Positions 27,088 to 35,985 are shown, counted from the stretch's first letter. The stretch: 64,000 nucleotides of DNA from Algoriphagus marincola DSM 16067 (GCF_000429405.1 NZ_KE386899.1:125296-189295); one strand, 5' to 3'. Notes: a model not told the origin generated them from the letters alone. Numbers and translations: made by a program.

Positions 27088-27137
27088 AGAGTCAAGAGCT
27101 AAGAAACAAGAGTCAAGAGAAAAGAAACTAGAGTTTT
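27088..27137. repeat. 21-bp tandem repeat in the spacer after the ABC permease
   Basis: Units start at 27088, 27109 and 27130 (exact period 21), each beginning AGAGTCAAGAG; the second differs from the first in a few bases and the third is cut after about 8 bases. Function unknown. Confidence 0.6.
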
Positions 27138-27142
27138 CAAAA

Positions 27143-27174
27143 AAAAATCCTGACCATCAGTGGTCAGGATTTTT
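27143..27174. terminator. Bidirectional terminator between the ABC permease and dps genes
   Basis: Perfect 14-bp stem (27143-27156 with 27161-27174), loop TCAG, A-run and T-run at the ends, between convergent genes. Confidence 0.88.
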
Positions 27175-27193
27175 GATGATTGTCTTTTGATGA

Positions 27194-27664
27194 CTATCTA
27201 AGGTATGCTGAGAGCATCCAAACTACCTTTTCTTTGGCTGTGATGTAATCACTCATCAAGGTGACTGTACCTTCATCGCCTTGCGTCGCGGCAGCTTCCA
27301 AAGCTCCTCGTTCAATATCCAAAAGCGTATTGATATTATCCCTTGTGATTTCTACCATTTGCTTGGAATCGGATACTTTCAATGCCTCTTTGATGGAGGA
27401 GTTTTCGATGTATTCGCCGTACGAAGAGAAAGGTCTAGCACCCAATGTTAGAATTCGTTCTGCTACTTCATCTACACTTTCATTTGCGGTGGTGTATAAT
27501 TCCTCGAATTTCGCATGAAGCTCAAAGAAATTGGGTCCGCTAACGTTCCAATGGAAGTTTCTCAAGTTTTGATAGTAGATCTGATAGTTGGCTAATAAGG
27601 TGTTGAGCTTATCCACCAAAATCGCGGTATCTTTTACCTCTAATCCTATGTCGTTCGTTTTCAT
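27194..27664 (-). CDS. dps: Dps-family DNA-binding ferritin-like protein
   Basis: A 156-residue starvation-stress protein that stores iron, consumes peroxide and often coats DNA. The ferroxidase ligands lie in NLRNFHWNVSGPNFFELHAKFEELY and DEVAERILTLGARP, the arrangement typical of Dps dodecamers. I place the start at the ATG ending at 27664; an in-frame ATG 30 codons upstream would add an extension unlike any Dps. No extended basic N-terminal tail, so DNA binding is uncertain. Probably regulated by oxidative stress, but no OxyR site is recognisable. Confidence 0.93.
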   Translation of the reverse strand: MKTNDIGLEVKDTAILVDKLNTLLANYQIYYQNLRNFHWNVSGPNFFELHAKFEELYTTANESVDEVAERILTLGARPFSSYGEYIENSSIKEALKVSDSKQMVEITRDNINTLLDIERGALEAAATQGDEGTVTLMSDYITAKEKVVWMLSAYLR

Positions 27665-27811
27665 ATTGTTTGTTTGTTTTTGTCTTTCATTTAATACTTT
27701 AAATTTACTAAAAATTACCCTCTGATACCAACTGATAATTTCTATAGCTATCATACACTTTCTATCGAATCTGAGAGTTAATAGTTAAAATATATCAGCA
27801 AGAGTCTCCCG

Positions 27812-29047
27812 ATGAAAAACCGTTTTCAGGATCTTACTTCCATAGATTTTTACCAAAACCGACGACAGGTGAAGTGGCTGGTAGTCGCCCTGTCTATTTT
27901 GATAGGAGCGGGGTCCATCTGGTATACCAATCGTTTGGTGGAGGAGTTGAAAGCTCGGGAGCGAAGGCAAATTGAATTGCTATCTAGTGCTTTGGAGTAT
28001 GCGGCAAGCAACGCGGATAATCTGTCCTTTATTAATCAGGAGATCATTCAGCAAAATTACTCCATTCCCATCATCATGGTGGATGCAAGTGGAGCTCCAT
28101 TGGAGTTTCGAAATATTCCCTTTAGGAAAAATGCTTCCTCCCAAGACTCGACTAAGATCCTTGCCGAGGAGCTGGAAGAGATGAAGGCAGAATACGAGCC
28201 CATTTTGCTGCGGGAAGCAGATATTCAGATCTTTTATCGCAATTCGGAGCTACTAACCAATCTTCGCTATTATCCTTACGTTCAGCTGGCCGTGATCTTG
28301 ATTTTTGGGGTATTGGCTTATGCACTGTTCAATCAAAGCAAAATTGCAGAGCAAAACCGGGTTTGGGCGGGCCTGACCAAAGAAACTGCCCACCAACTAG
28401 GAACGCCCATTGCTTCACTCATGGCCTGGATTGACTATCTGCGAAATTCGCCTGTGTGGGAAGAAAACAAGGAAATCATCACGGAAATGGACAAGGACGT
28501 GGTGAAGCTTCGTATGGTCACGGAGCGCTTCAGTAGTATCGGCAGTAAGCCAGTCATCCAATCCGAAAACCTCTATCAAGCAATCGAAGAGACAATCAAC
28601 TATCTCCGACCTCGGATTTCTACGAAGGTGGATCTCATCATCAATGCAGACTCGCAAAATCTCGATGCCATGATGAATAAGCCTCTCTTCGAATGGGTCA
28701 TCGAAAATATCTGCAAAAATGCCGTGGATGCCATGAAAGGAAAGGGGCGGATTGAGATCGATATCCTCCAGGATAGTGACAAATTCGTGATCGTGGATAT
28801 TAGCGATACCGGAAAGGGGATCGAAAAGCGCAATTTTAAAAAAGTCTTTAACCCAGGATTCTCTACCAGGCAGCGGGGGTGGGGACTGGGCTTGACGCTG
28901 GCAAAGCGCATCATCGAAGGCTATCATGGTGGAAGAATTTTTGTCAAAACTTCCGAAATCGGAAATGGTACCACTTTTCGCATCATCCTGCATAGTACCA
29001 TTGAGGGAGCAGAGCAGTTTGTGACAGAGGGGATTTTGGAATATTGA
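27812..29047 (+). CDS. Membrane sensor histidine kinase, orphan
   Basis: A 411-residue protein with two transmembrane helices (about 22-39 and 155-174) framing a periplasmic sensor of about 115 residues, followed directly by the DHp helix with the phosphorylated His194 in KETAHQLGTP and an HATPase domain (NICKNAVDAM N-box, DISDTGKGI G1, GWGLGLTLAKRIIEGYHGG G2). No HAMP or PAS domain is obvious. There is no response regulator in the neighbourhood, so its partner must be elsewhere. Signal unknown. Confidence 0.92.
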   Translation: MKNRFQDLTSIDFYQNRRQVKWLVVALSILIGAGSIWYTNRLVEELKARERRQIELLSSALEYAASNADNLSFINQEIIQQNYSIPIIMVDASGAPLEFRNIPFRKNASSQDSTKILAEELEEMKAEYEPILLREADIQIFYRNSELLTNLRYYPYVQLAVILIFGVLAYALFNQSKIAEQNRVWAGLTKETAHQLGTPIASLMAWIDYLRNSPVWEENKEIITEMDKDVVKLRMVTERFSSIGSKPVIQSENLYQAIEETINYLRPRISTKVDLIINADSQNLDAMMNKPLFEWVIENICKNAVDAMKGKGRIEIDILQDSDKFVIVDISDTGKGIEKRNFKKVFNPGFSTRQRGWGLGLTLAKRIIEGYHGGRIFVKTSEIGNGTTFRIILHSTIEGAEQFVTEGILEY

Positions 29048-29048
29048 G

Positions 29049-29157
29049 GAAATACGAGGTACGTGCTTATTAAAAGCACTAAAGCCAATCCCAAAGTTGT
29101 TAGAACTGGCTAACTATCAAAAAAGGCCTTGTATTTCGTAATTCGTATTTCGTAATT
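29049..29157. repeat. Inverted and 14-bp tandem repeat in the spacer before prfC
   Basis: GAAATACGAGG (29049-29059) is inverted 10/11 as CCTTGTATTTC (29127-29137), and ATTTCGTAATT occurs twice with period 14 (29133-29143, 29147-29157). This looks like one of the small intergenic repeat families of Cytophagales genomes; function unknown. Confidence 0.5.
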
Positions 29158-29184
29158 AAAAAAGTCCTAAAGGCTTTTTTAATT
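29154..29184 (+). terminator. Likely terminator after the histidine kinase gene
   Basis: Stem of 11+2 bp with a single bulged T (29154-29167 with 29172-29184), loop of 4; T-run in the right arm. Confidence 0.65.
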
Positions 29185-29191
29185 ACCTTTG
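29184..29191 (+). promoter_or_regulatory. Putative -7 box of prfC
   Basis: TACCTTTG matches TAnnTTTG, 20 bases before the prfC start codon and just after the preceding terminator. No clear -33 element. Confidence 0.4.
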
Positions 29192-29211
29192 CCCCCTGAA
29201 ATTTACAATCC

Positions 29212-30792
29212 ATGAGTTTGAAAGACGAAATCAAAAAGCGCCGAACATTTGCCATCATTGCTCACCCGGATGCCGGAAAGACCACTTTGACTGAGAAGCT
29301 ACTCCTTTTCGGTGGAGCAATCAATACGGCAGGCGCCGTCAAATCCAACAAAATCGATACGGCTACCAAATCTGACTGGATGGAAATCGAGAAGCAGCGA
29401 GGTATCTCCGTGGCGACTTCGGTCATGGGCTTCGAATACAAAGACATTAAAATCAATCTTCTGGACACGCCGGGTCACCAGGACTTTGCCGAAGACACCT
29501 ATCGTACCTTGACTGCAGTGGATTCCGTGATTATGGTTATCGACTGTGTGAAAGGGGTGGAGATTCAGACTGAAAAGCTCATGGAGGTCTGCCGAATGCG
29601 GAATACGCCGGTGATCTGTTTTATCAACAAGCTAGATCGGGAGGGTAGAGACCCTTATGACTTGCTTGATGAGGTGGAGGAAAAACTCAATATCAAAGTC
29701 AGGCCGCTTTCTTGGCCTATTGGAATGGGTAAAAGCTTCAAGGGAGTTTATAATTTGTATGAGAAAAAACTGAACCTATTCACTCCTTCCCAGCGCAAAC
29801 TCAGTGATGATCGACAGGTCTTTGAAAACTTGGAAGATGGATCATTGGATCGCTTGATTGGGAACAGCCTCGCAGATCAGCTTCGCGAAGATGTGGAACT
29901 CATCGAGGGAGTCTATCCTGATTTTGATCCCAAGGAGTACTTGGAAGGAAAGGTGGCACCGGTATTTTTTGGATCAGCGGTCAACAATTTCGGGGTGAAT
30001 GAAATGCTGGACACGTTTATCAAAATCGCTCCTGCACCTAAAAGCCGACAAACCGATGTTCGCGAAGTGACTCCGGATGAATCCAAGTTTTCGGGGTTTG
30101 TTTTTAAGATCCACGCCAATATGGATCCCAATCACCGAAATAGGATTGCTTTCTTGCGGATTTGCTCAGGAAAATTTGAGCGGAATAAGCCTTACAACCA
30201 TGTTCGTGGCCCAAAGCCGCTACGGTTTTCCAACGTGACCCAGTTTATGGCACAGGATAAAGAGATCATCGATGAGGCTTTCCCGGGAGATATTGTAGGA
30301 TTGTATGACACGGGAAATCTGAAGATCGGGGATACGATCACGGATGGAGAGGATTTGACTTTTACAGGAATCCCGAGCTTCTCTCCGGAGATTTTCCGCG
30401 AAGTGGTCAACAAGGATGCGATGAAGACCAAGCAGTTGGAAAAAGGCCTGAAGCAACTGATGGAAGAAGGAGTAGCGCAGCTATTTACCTTCGATATGGG
30501 GTCTCGAAAGGTGATCGGTACGGTGGGTCAGCTTCAATTTGAAGTGATTCAATTCCGATTGAAAAATGAATACAATGCCACAGTGGAATTTCATCCGATG
30601 AATCTATACAAAGCCTGCTGGATCAGTAGCAAGGATAAAAAGCAATTGGATGAGTTTGTTCGATCCAAAAACCGTCACATTGCACATGATAAGGATGGTA
30701 AGCTAGTCTTTATGGCCGAATCCAATGCCTGGCTTCAAATGGTTCAGGACAATTATCCTGAAATTGAGTTTCACTTTACTTCGGAGTTTTGA
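29212..30792 (+). CDS. prfC: Peptide chain release factor 3
   Basis: Translational GTPase that recycles RF1/RF2 from the ribosome after termination. The 526-residue product begins with the G domain: [12 protein letters not shown] (17-28), the switch segment with [17 protein letters not shown] and [16 protein letters not shown], and [10 protein letters not shown]. The later domains ([32 protein letters not shown]) match RF3 rather than EF-G. Normal length. Its own promoter box is visible; it is followed by a decayed copy of the ade 3' end on the other strand. Confidence 0.96.
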   Translation: MSLKDEIKKRRTFAIIAHPDAGKTTLTEKLLLFGGAINTAGAVKSNKIDTATKSDWMEIEKQRGISVATSVMGFEYKDIKINLLDTPGHQDFAEDTYRTLTAVDSVIMVIDCVKGVEIQTEKLMEVCRMRNTPVICFINKLDREGRDPYDLLDEVEEKLNIKVRPLSWPIGMGKSFKGVYNLYEKKLNLFTPSQRKLSDDRQVFENLEDGSLDRLIGNSLADQLREDVELIEGVYPDFDPKEYLEGKVAPVFFGSAVNNFGVNEMLDTFIKIAPAPKSRQTDVREVTPDESKFSGFVFKIHANMDPNHRNRIAFLRICSGKFERNKPYNHVRGPKPLRFSNVTQFMAQDKEIIDEAFPGDIVGLYDTGNLKIGDTITDGEDLTFTGIPSFSPEIFREVVNKDAMKTKQLEKGLKQLMEEGVAQLFTFDMGSRKVIGTVGQLQFEVIQFRLKNEYNATVEFHPMNLYKACWISSKDKKQLDEFVRSKNRHIAHDKDGKLVFMAESNAWLQMVQDNYPEIEFHFTSEF

Positions 30793-30829
30793 TATTCATT
30801 CTCCAAGGGTTTCAATTTATTCGAGTGTA

Positions 30830-30920
30830 TTATTGAAACACCTCTGTAAACTCAAATTTCCGCTCATCAAACAGGCCCTTATCACTCAGCTTCAAGGCCG
30901 GAATCACCAGCAAAGCCATA
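30830..30920 (-). pseudogene. Remnant of the 3' end of an adenine deaminase gene
   Basis: Read on the minus strand, 30848-30920 is 70/73 identical to 32587-32659, the end of ade, and keeps its frame: [20 protein letters not shown] and on to KFEFTEVFQ with a stop at 30830-30832. The intact ade copy ends instead in [11 protein letters not shown]. There is no start or upstream coding part; an in-frame stop lies 6 bases beyond the homology. It begins 11 bases after the stop of the lipoprotein gene. It is therefore a fragment left by a duplication or insertion at the ade 3' end. Confidence 0.75.
30848..30920. repeat. 73-bp direct repeat, left copy (matches 32587-32659)
   Basis: Three mismatches in 73 bases to the right copy; homology stops abruptly at both ends. 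Together the two copies bracket 1.67 kb holding a lipoprotein gene and a small secreted-protein gene. Confidence 0.85.
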
Positions 30921-30930
30921 TTTCTTCAAT

Positions 30931-32115
30931 TTAGTCCTCTGGAAGTAGCACATCAAAGACAAGCATGTCTTCATTTTCTGAGTAAAGGTCTTTTCTGAAG
31001 ACTGCTAATCCTTCCCTGGTAAGGAAAATGGACGAAGGATCATATTTATCATTAGGCAATTTGGTTTCGCCTACCTTTTCATAGTTTTCGTTGAAAATAA
31101 TTATTGAAAATGAAAATCTTCTATCACCTGAAATCACTGTTTCGATAGAGGGTCTGATCAAGGCAACTCTATAAAAAAGCTCCCTCCATTCATCATAGAT
31201 AATTCCCCGGTATTCAGAACTTGAGAAAGCATGATTAGTCTCATTTTCATCTCTTTCACTTGGGTTTCTTTTCAAAAAAAATGACGGATCATTTTTATAT
31301 GGAGGTATTTCCTCGAAAAATTCCGAACCAACATAATACTGCTTAACTAAACCGCTTTCTAAGTTAAAAACGTGGACATTATGATCAATCGGATAACTAA
31401 TAATCACCTCTTTCTTTCTGGTATTTAATGCGATGCTAGGATCATATTTGAAGTAAGCACCCCAAAAAGCCTTTGAATAAATCTCAGGGAATGTAGATAG
31501 ATAATCTATCTCACCATCATTCAAATCCAACTGCAATAGACTTGGATATCCTGTAAAATCTTCTTCATAATTTTGAATTCCACAAGAGAAGAGAAGGCTA
31601 TTATTCCAAAAATGAATGGGACTCATCGTAGAACTATTAGGGACCGGAAAGTTTGAGGCTCCTGAATAGTCAGTAACTTTATATTTCCTTCTGATCTCAC
31701 CTTTACTATTTATCAAATAGAGAGGGCTAACTTGCCTATTGTAAAGGAAAATTGAATCATTATTAAGGTAATAGTGGGCAGATATATATCCAATATTCCC
31801 AACACCATTTGGGCCTTCAATTTCAAGGGGAATATTTTTCAATAATTCACCGGATTTACTACTAAATGTTAGTATCGATTGATTATCCGAATCCAAATAG
31901 CTGATGATTTCTTCCCCATCAATTATTGAAGATGAGATGGAATTGGTCATATAGCGTATGGGAGGTTCCAGCTTAAACTTCAACTGCTTGACGGTATCAA
32001 ATTCAAAAATTTTTGTGTAATCTCTTCCATTTTTTTCTTGATAATTGCTTATCTCTTCTACTTTTTGATCACAAGAATTCAAAATAAATAAGAATAGATA
32101 GATCAGTCTTTTCAT
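30931..32115 (-). CDS. DUF4221-like six-bladed beta-propeller lipoprotein
   Basis: A 394-residue lipoprotein: short hydrophobic leader with Cys15 as lipidation site (FILNSC). The mature part is strand-rich with phrases such as FDTVKQLKFKLEPPIRYM, IYSKAFWGAYFKYDPSIALN, VIISYPIDHNVHVFNLESG and YDEWRELFYRVA, the look of the DUF4221/six-bladed propeller lipoproteins found in many copies in Bacteroidota. Function is unknown. It is distinctly more A+T-rich than prfC and ade around it, and lies between the 73-bp repeats, so it was probably acquired. It follows the small secreted-protein gene with 62 bases between, containing a hairpin. Confidence 0.75.
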   Translation of the reverse strand: MKRLIYLFLFILNSCDQKVEEISNYQEKNGRDYTKIFEFDTVKQLKFKLEPPIRYMTNSISSSIIDGEEIISYLDSDNQSILTFSSKSGELLKNIPLEIEGPNGVGNIGYISAHYYLNNDSIFLYNRQVSPLYLINSKGEIRRKYKVTDYSGASNFPVPNSSTMSPIHFWNNSLLFSCGIQNYEEDFTGYPSLLQLDLNDGEIDYLSTFPEIYSKAFWGAYFKYDPSIALNTRKKEVIISYPIDHNVHVFNLESGLVKQYYVGSEFFEEIPPYKNDPSFFLKRNPSERDENETNHAFSSSEYRGIIYDEWRELFYRVALIRPSIETVISGDRRFSFSIIIFNENYEKVGETKLPNDKYDPSSIFLTREGLAVFRKDLYSENEDMLVFDVLLPED

Positions 32116-32136
32116 CGATTCAATTTAATTTACATG

Positions 32137-32162
32137 AACCCCTCATCTCAAGATGAGGGGTT
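32137..32162 (-). other. Hairpin between the small secreted-protein gene and the lipoprotein gene
   Basis: Perfect 11-bp stem (32137-32147 with 32152-32162) and TCAA loop, GC-rich core, no T-run in the minus-strand direction of transcription. More consistent with a partial terminator or RNA-stabilising stem that sets different levels of the two genes than with a full terminator. Confidence 0.5.
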
Positions 32163-32177
32163 TGTTAGTTTTCTAAA

Positions 32178-32417
32178 TTAACCACCCATATTTGGTGGAG
32201 GATCTTTTTTTTCAGCTGCTAAGGTTCCATTGCAGGGAGTTCCAGTGCCATTGTCAAAGAAGCACATGTCGCCATCATTGTAGGGTGAAACTCTGCATTT
32301 ACCCATATTTTGGGAAGCTTGAGAAGAAGTAGTGCAAACTCTCCTAATTTCTCCTGCTTGGGCTAACGAGTAACCAAATGCTAGTATGGCTACTAATGAA
32401 AACAGTTTTCTCATCAT
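32178..32417 (-). CDS. Small secreted cysteine-rich protein
   Basis: A 79-residue product with a clear signal peptide (cleavage probably after AQA at 21) and a mature part of about 58 residues with four cysteines (28, 41, 52, 62), able to form two disulfides, and an acidic-to-basic tail ending PPPNMGG. No family recognised. Small exported proteins of this kind are often encoded just before propeller lipoproteins of unknown function in Bacteroidota (the NVEALA type in Bacteroides is a comparable case), so I infer that the two act together. Lies inside the bracketed insertion. Confidence 0.65.
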   Translation of the reverse strand: MMRKLFSLVAILAFGYSLAQAGEIRRVCTTSSQASQNMGKCRVSPYNDGDMCFFDNGTGTPCNGTLAAEKKDPPPNMGG

Positions 32418-32562
32418 TGCTAAAGTTTAAGTTTGAAAATTGATTTTGTTTTGGGAATGCCTAGAATTTCACAGATTTGATCTTTTGGCCTAGAAGATTT
32501 CTACCAAAGTAATAGGTTCGAAAAAAAACCAACTAATTGGATAAAATATTTTAAAAAATTAA

Positions 32563-34191
32563 TTAGAAGTCATAAAACAGATCACAAAACTCAAATTTCC
32601 GCCCATCAAACAAGCCCTTATCACTCAGCTTCAAGTCCGGAATCACCAGCAAAGCCATAAAGCTTAGTGTCATAAAGGGAGAATTTAGGGTGGAGCCCAT
32701 TTCCTTGGCCATTCGGTCAATTCGGGTGTAAGCTTCGGCCACCTGATAGCCGTCTTCGGGAGACATAATGCCTCCTACGGGGAGTGGAAGGATTTCTTCC
32801 TTTTTTCCTGAAACTGCCGATACGCCGCCTTTTGCCTCGATCAGGAGATTGACTGCTCTACAAATAGATGCATCATCAATTCCCACGGCTATGATATTGT
32901 GGGAATCATGTCCGACTGAGGAGGCGATGGCTCCGGTTTTTAATCCGAAGTTTTTGATAAAAGCTACCGCAGGAGGAGCATCCTCGTAGCGATTGACCAC
33001 CGTGATTTTCAAAATATCCTTTTCCAGATTGGATTCTGCAAAGCCATCCCGGATCAAAATTTCCCCCTCGATCTCAGGGGTGATTAATTGCCCATCCAAG
33101 GCTTCGATGACTCGGACTTTAGTGCCGGAGGCAGGAATTCGAAAATCTTCGGGTTTTTTGAGCGAGGTGAGGAAATTGTTGATCACCTCATTGTTGACTC
33201 TTGGAATCAGTGTCTTTCCGAATTCGGCTACTTTTTGTCCTTTGATATAGGTGGCGAGCACTTCAAACTTTTCCAGATCCTTCATCAGGATAAAATCTGC
33301 TGGGTCTCCGGCTATTACTTGCCCTACGTTCAATGAATAATGTTCGATGGGATTCAGACAGGCAGCCTGTAGCACATCAAAAAGATCTTTTCCCTTGGCC
33401 ACGGCTCGGGCGGCGAGTTCATTGATATGTGAAATGGCCAGATTGTCAGGATGCTTGTCGTCGGAGCAGAACATGATCATTTCCGGGTATTCATCGATCA
33501 GATCGATCAGCGCTTCAAAGTTTTTGGCAGCCGAACCTTCCCGGATGGCGATTTTCATTCCGAGTTTGATTTTGCCTAGCCCTTCTTCATAGGTGAAGCA
33601 CTCATGATCCGTGCTGGGCCCTGCGGATACATACTTTTCGGCCTGATCTCCCATTAATCCCGGTGCATGTCCATCGATGGGTTTGCCATATTTTTTGGAA
33701 ATCTCAATCTTCTCCATCACAATCGGATCCCTATTGACTGCTCCAGGCCAATTCATCATCTCGGCGAGGTAGAGAATCTCAGGACGACTCATGAGTTCCT
33801 CGATTCCCTGTACATCGATCTCCGCTCCGGCAGTTTCGAATGGGGTAGCTGGCACACAACTCGGCGCACCGAAGAAAAAGTAAAAGGGTACCTGCTTGCC
33901 ATTTGCTATCATGTAGTCGACCCCTTCGATTCCGCAGACATTGGCGATCTCGTGCGGATCGGAGATGGTGGCAACAGTTCCGTGTACCACAGCTAAGCGC
34001 GCAAATTCCGAAGGGACCAGCATGGAGGATTCCACATGGACGTGGGCATCGATAAACCCCGGCATCAGGTAGGGAAGGCTAGAATCAGTCGCTATTTCCT
34101 CGATTTTTGAGATTTGACCATCCTTTATAGTAAGGTTTACAGAGCGGATTTGACGTTGATGGATATCGACGAGTTGGGCTTGGATAGTCAT
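32563..34191 (-). CDS. ade: Adenine deaminase
   Basis: Metal-dependent amidohydrolase converting adenine to hypoxanthine, feeding the salvage step done by hpt. The 542-residue product has [20 protein letters not shown] with the HxH metal motif, [16 protein letters not shown], and GHAPGL, then the C-terminal [11 protein letters not shown] and [11 protein letters not shown] blocks characteristic of the Ade family. Length is normal. The last 24 codons lie in the 73-bp repeat; its tail (CDLFYDF) differs from that of the fragment at 30830, so its 3' end may have been replaced during insertion. Confidence 0.95.
   Translation of the reverse strand: MTIQAQLVDIHQRQIRSVNLTIKDGQISKIEEIATDSSLPYLMPGFIDAHVHVESSMLVPSEFARLAVVHGTVATISDPHEIANVCGIEGVDYMIANGKQVPFYFFFGAPSCVPATPFETAGAEIDVQGIEELMSRPEILYLAEMMNWPGAVNRDPIVMEKIEISKKYGKPIDGHAPGLMGDQAEKYVSAGPSTDHECFTYEEGLGKIKLGMKIAIREGSAAKNFEALIDLIDEYPEMIMFCSDDKHPDNLAISHINELAARAVAKGKDLFDVLQAACLNPIEHYSLNVGQVIAGDPADFILMKDLEKFEVLATYIKGQKVAEFGKTLIPRVNNEVINNFLTSLKKPEDFRIPASGTKVRVIEALDGQLITPEIEGEILIRDGFAESNLEKDILKITVVNRYEDAPPAVAFIKNFGLKTGAIASSVGHDSHNIIAVGIDDASICRAVNLLIEAKGGVSAVSGKKEEILPLPVGGIMSPEDGYQVAEAYTRIDRMAKEMGSTLNSPFMTLSFMALLVIPDLKLSDKGLFDGRKFEFCDLFYDF
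32587..32659. repeat. 73-bp direct repeat, right copy, inside the ade 3' end
   Basis: Corresponds to 30848-30920 with three mismatches. See the left copy. Confidence 0.85.
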
Positions 34192-34266
34192 GAAAATCAG
34201 GTTTTAATTTCAATCACAAGAAACAGGAATTCCTTCGAATCTCCCTGTCATTTGTGTTAAAACTAC

Positions 34267-34274
34267 TATATTTG
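34267..34274 (+). promoter_or_regulatory. Putative -7 box of cmk
   Basis: TATATTTG matches the Bacteroidota box, 36 bases before the ATG at 34311 and supports that start. Confidence 0.45.
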
Positions 34275-34310
34275 CCCCAGAAAACTAAAAGGGGGAAGCT
34301 TACTTTTTGG

Positions 34311-35018
34311 ATGGGTAAAATAGTCATTGCAATTGATGGATATTCCGGCTGCGGAAAGAGTTCTACGGCGAAAGCTGTGGCCCGGGATTTAGGCTATACT
34401 TATATAGACTCCGGAGCCATGTATCGGGCGGCAACCCTACATTTTCTGAATCGCCATCTTTCTCCAACTAATCCCAAGGACGTCAAATCCGGACTTCAAG
34501 ATCTTGAAATAACGTTTCAACCCAATCCAGATTCAGGACAGCAGGAGACCTGTCTCAACGGCTTGAATGTGGAGAAAGAGATTCGTAGCATGCGAGTTTC
34601 GGAGCGGGTAAGTGACTTTGCGAAGGTGAAAGAAATCCGGGAAGAACTTGTAGCGCAGCAGCAACGTTTAGGGAGGAAAAAAGGCGTGGTCATGGATGGG
34701 AGAGACATCGGATCGGTGGTTTTTCCAGATGCTGAGTTGAAGGTATTTATGACAGCCAATCTGGATACGAGAGCCTTTCGTAGGCAGCAGGAGTTGATCG
34801 AAAGGGGTGAATTGGTTGACCTAGAGGATATCAAAGCCAATCTTGGTCAGCGTGATGAAATTGACAGCAACCGCAAAGAAAGCCCATTAATGAAAGTGGC
34901 GGATGCAGTGGAAATAGATACAAGTAATTTGACTTTTGCGGAGCAAGTGGCACAGATCGTGCACCTGGCAGAGCAAAGAATCAAACAGACGGAAGATTAT
35001 GCAAGTAACCATCGATAA
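34311..35018 (+). CDS. cmk: Cytidylate kinase
   Basis: Phosphorylates CMP and dCMP. The 235-residue product starts MGKIVIAIDGYSGCGKSS with the P-loop GYSGCGKSS, then DSGAMYRA, the MDGRDIGSVVFPDAELKVFMTA segment and RDEIDSNRKESPLMKVADA, all typical. An in-frame ATG at 34254 exists but lies upstream of the apparent promoter box and would add 19 unrelated residues, so 34311 is preferred. Its end overlaps ispH by 20 bases; the two form an operon. Confidence 0.95.
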   Translation: MGKIVIAIDGYSGCGKSSTAKAVARDLGYTYIDSGAMYRAATLHFLNRHLSPTNPKDVKSGLQDLEITFQPNPDSGQQETCLNGLNVEKEIRSMRVSERVSDFAKVKEIREELVAQQQRLGRKKGVVMDGRDIGSVVFPDAELKVFMTANLDTRAFRRQQELIERGELVDLEDIKANLGQRDEIDSNRKESPLMKVADAVEIDTSNLTFAEQVAQIVHLAEQRIKQTEDYASNHR

Positions 35019-35895
35019 GAATTCAGGCTATTGCTTTGGGGTAGAGTTTGCCATCAAAATGGCAGAAGACGAGATGGAGCAGTCGGATAAGCTCTATTGC
35101 CTGGGCGATATCGTACACAATGATATGGAGGTCAAGCGGCTAGCCGAAAAAGGATTGGTCGTCATCGACCGGGATCAGCTTTCCGAATTAAGTGACTGTA
35201 AGGTCCTCATCCGTGCACATGGAGAGCCACCCGAGACCTACAAAACCGCCATCGAAAATAACATCGAGCTCATCGATGCTTCCTGTCCGGTAGTGCTGAA
35301 GCTTCAGCATCGAGTCAAGACGGCTTTTGATAAAATGGAGCGGGAAGACGGTCAAATCGTTATTTATGGCAAAAAAGGTCATGCCGAGGTGATTGGATTG
35401 ACCGGGCAGACGCTAGAGAAGGCTATTGTGGTGATGGAGGATGCTGATTTGGAGAAAATTGATTTCAATCGTCCGGTGACACTATTCAGTCAGACCACCA
35501 AAAGTACCAAAGGCTTTTATGAGCTTTCTCAGAAAATCGAGGAGCGAATCAAGGCATCTAAGGGTGAACTTACTGAAGTAGACTTCAATGCCAATGACTC
35601 CATTTGTCGGCAAGTGTCAAACCGAGAGCCTCAATTGCGCAAATTTGCGCAGGAAAACGAAGTGATTGTTTTCGTCTCTGGGAAGAAAAGCAGCAATGGA
35701 AAAGCACTTTATCAGGTATGTCTCGAAGAAAATCCAAGAAGTTTTTTCGTAGAAAACCAAACAGAAATTCAACCAGAGTGGTTTGAAACTACTGATAGAG
35801 TAGGGATCTGCGGAGCTACTTCTACGCCTATGTGGCTAATGGAGCAGGTCAAAGAGCACCTCGAATCCTTAGAAGAAAATGCCCTGATGGCCTGA
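34999..35895 (+). CDS. ispH: 4-hydroxy-3-methylbut-2-enyl diphosphate reductase
   Basis: Last step of the MEP isoprenoid pathway, giving IPP and DMAPP. From the ATG at 34999 the product has 298 residues; the [4Fe-4S] cysteines are recognisable in GYCFGV (Cys12), DASCPVV and NDSICRQ, with the substrate-binding CGATSTPMWLME near the end. An upstream in-frame ATG would give an extension not found in IspH. The start lies inside cmk (20-base overlap). ispE of the same pathway is further along in this window. Confidence 0.95.
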   Translation: MQVTIDKNSGYCFGVEFAIKMAEDEMEQSDKLYCLGDIVHNDMEVKRLAEKGLVVIDRDQLSELSDCKVLIRAHGEPPETYKTAIENNIELIDASCPVVLKLQHRVKTAFDKMEREDGQIVIYGKKGHAEVIGLTGQTLEKAIVVMEDADLEKIDFNRPVTLFSQTTKSTKGFYELSQKIEERIKASKGELTEVDFNANDSICRQVSNREPQLRKFAQENEVIVFVSGKKSSNGKALYQVCLEENPRSFFVENQTEIQPEWFETTDRVGICGATSTPMWLMEQVKEHLESLEENALMA

Positions 35896-35985
35896 TAGCC
35901 AAGCTATAAGTAGCTTTTCTGCTCCATCTGTCATAAAGTTGCAAGATTAAAACCCAATTAACCTCAAAATAAAAAGGTTATTTAT

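Noticed and set aside
27665-27754. 30-residue N-terminal extension of Dps
   Set aside because: The extra residues are unlike Dps; the ATG ending 27664 gives the usual 156-residue length.
32563-34191. Possibility that ade is truncated at its 3' end
   Set aside because: All active-site blocks and the C-terminal region are present and total length is normal; only the last few residues differ from the fragment at 30830.
34936-34998. N-terminal extension of IspH reading through the cmk end
   Set aside because: IspH starts just before its first cluster cysteine; the extension is cmk in another frame.
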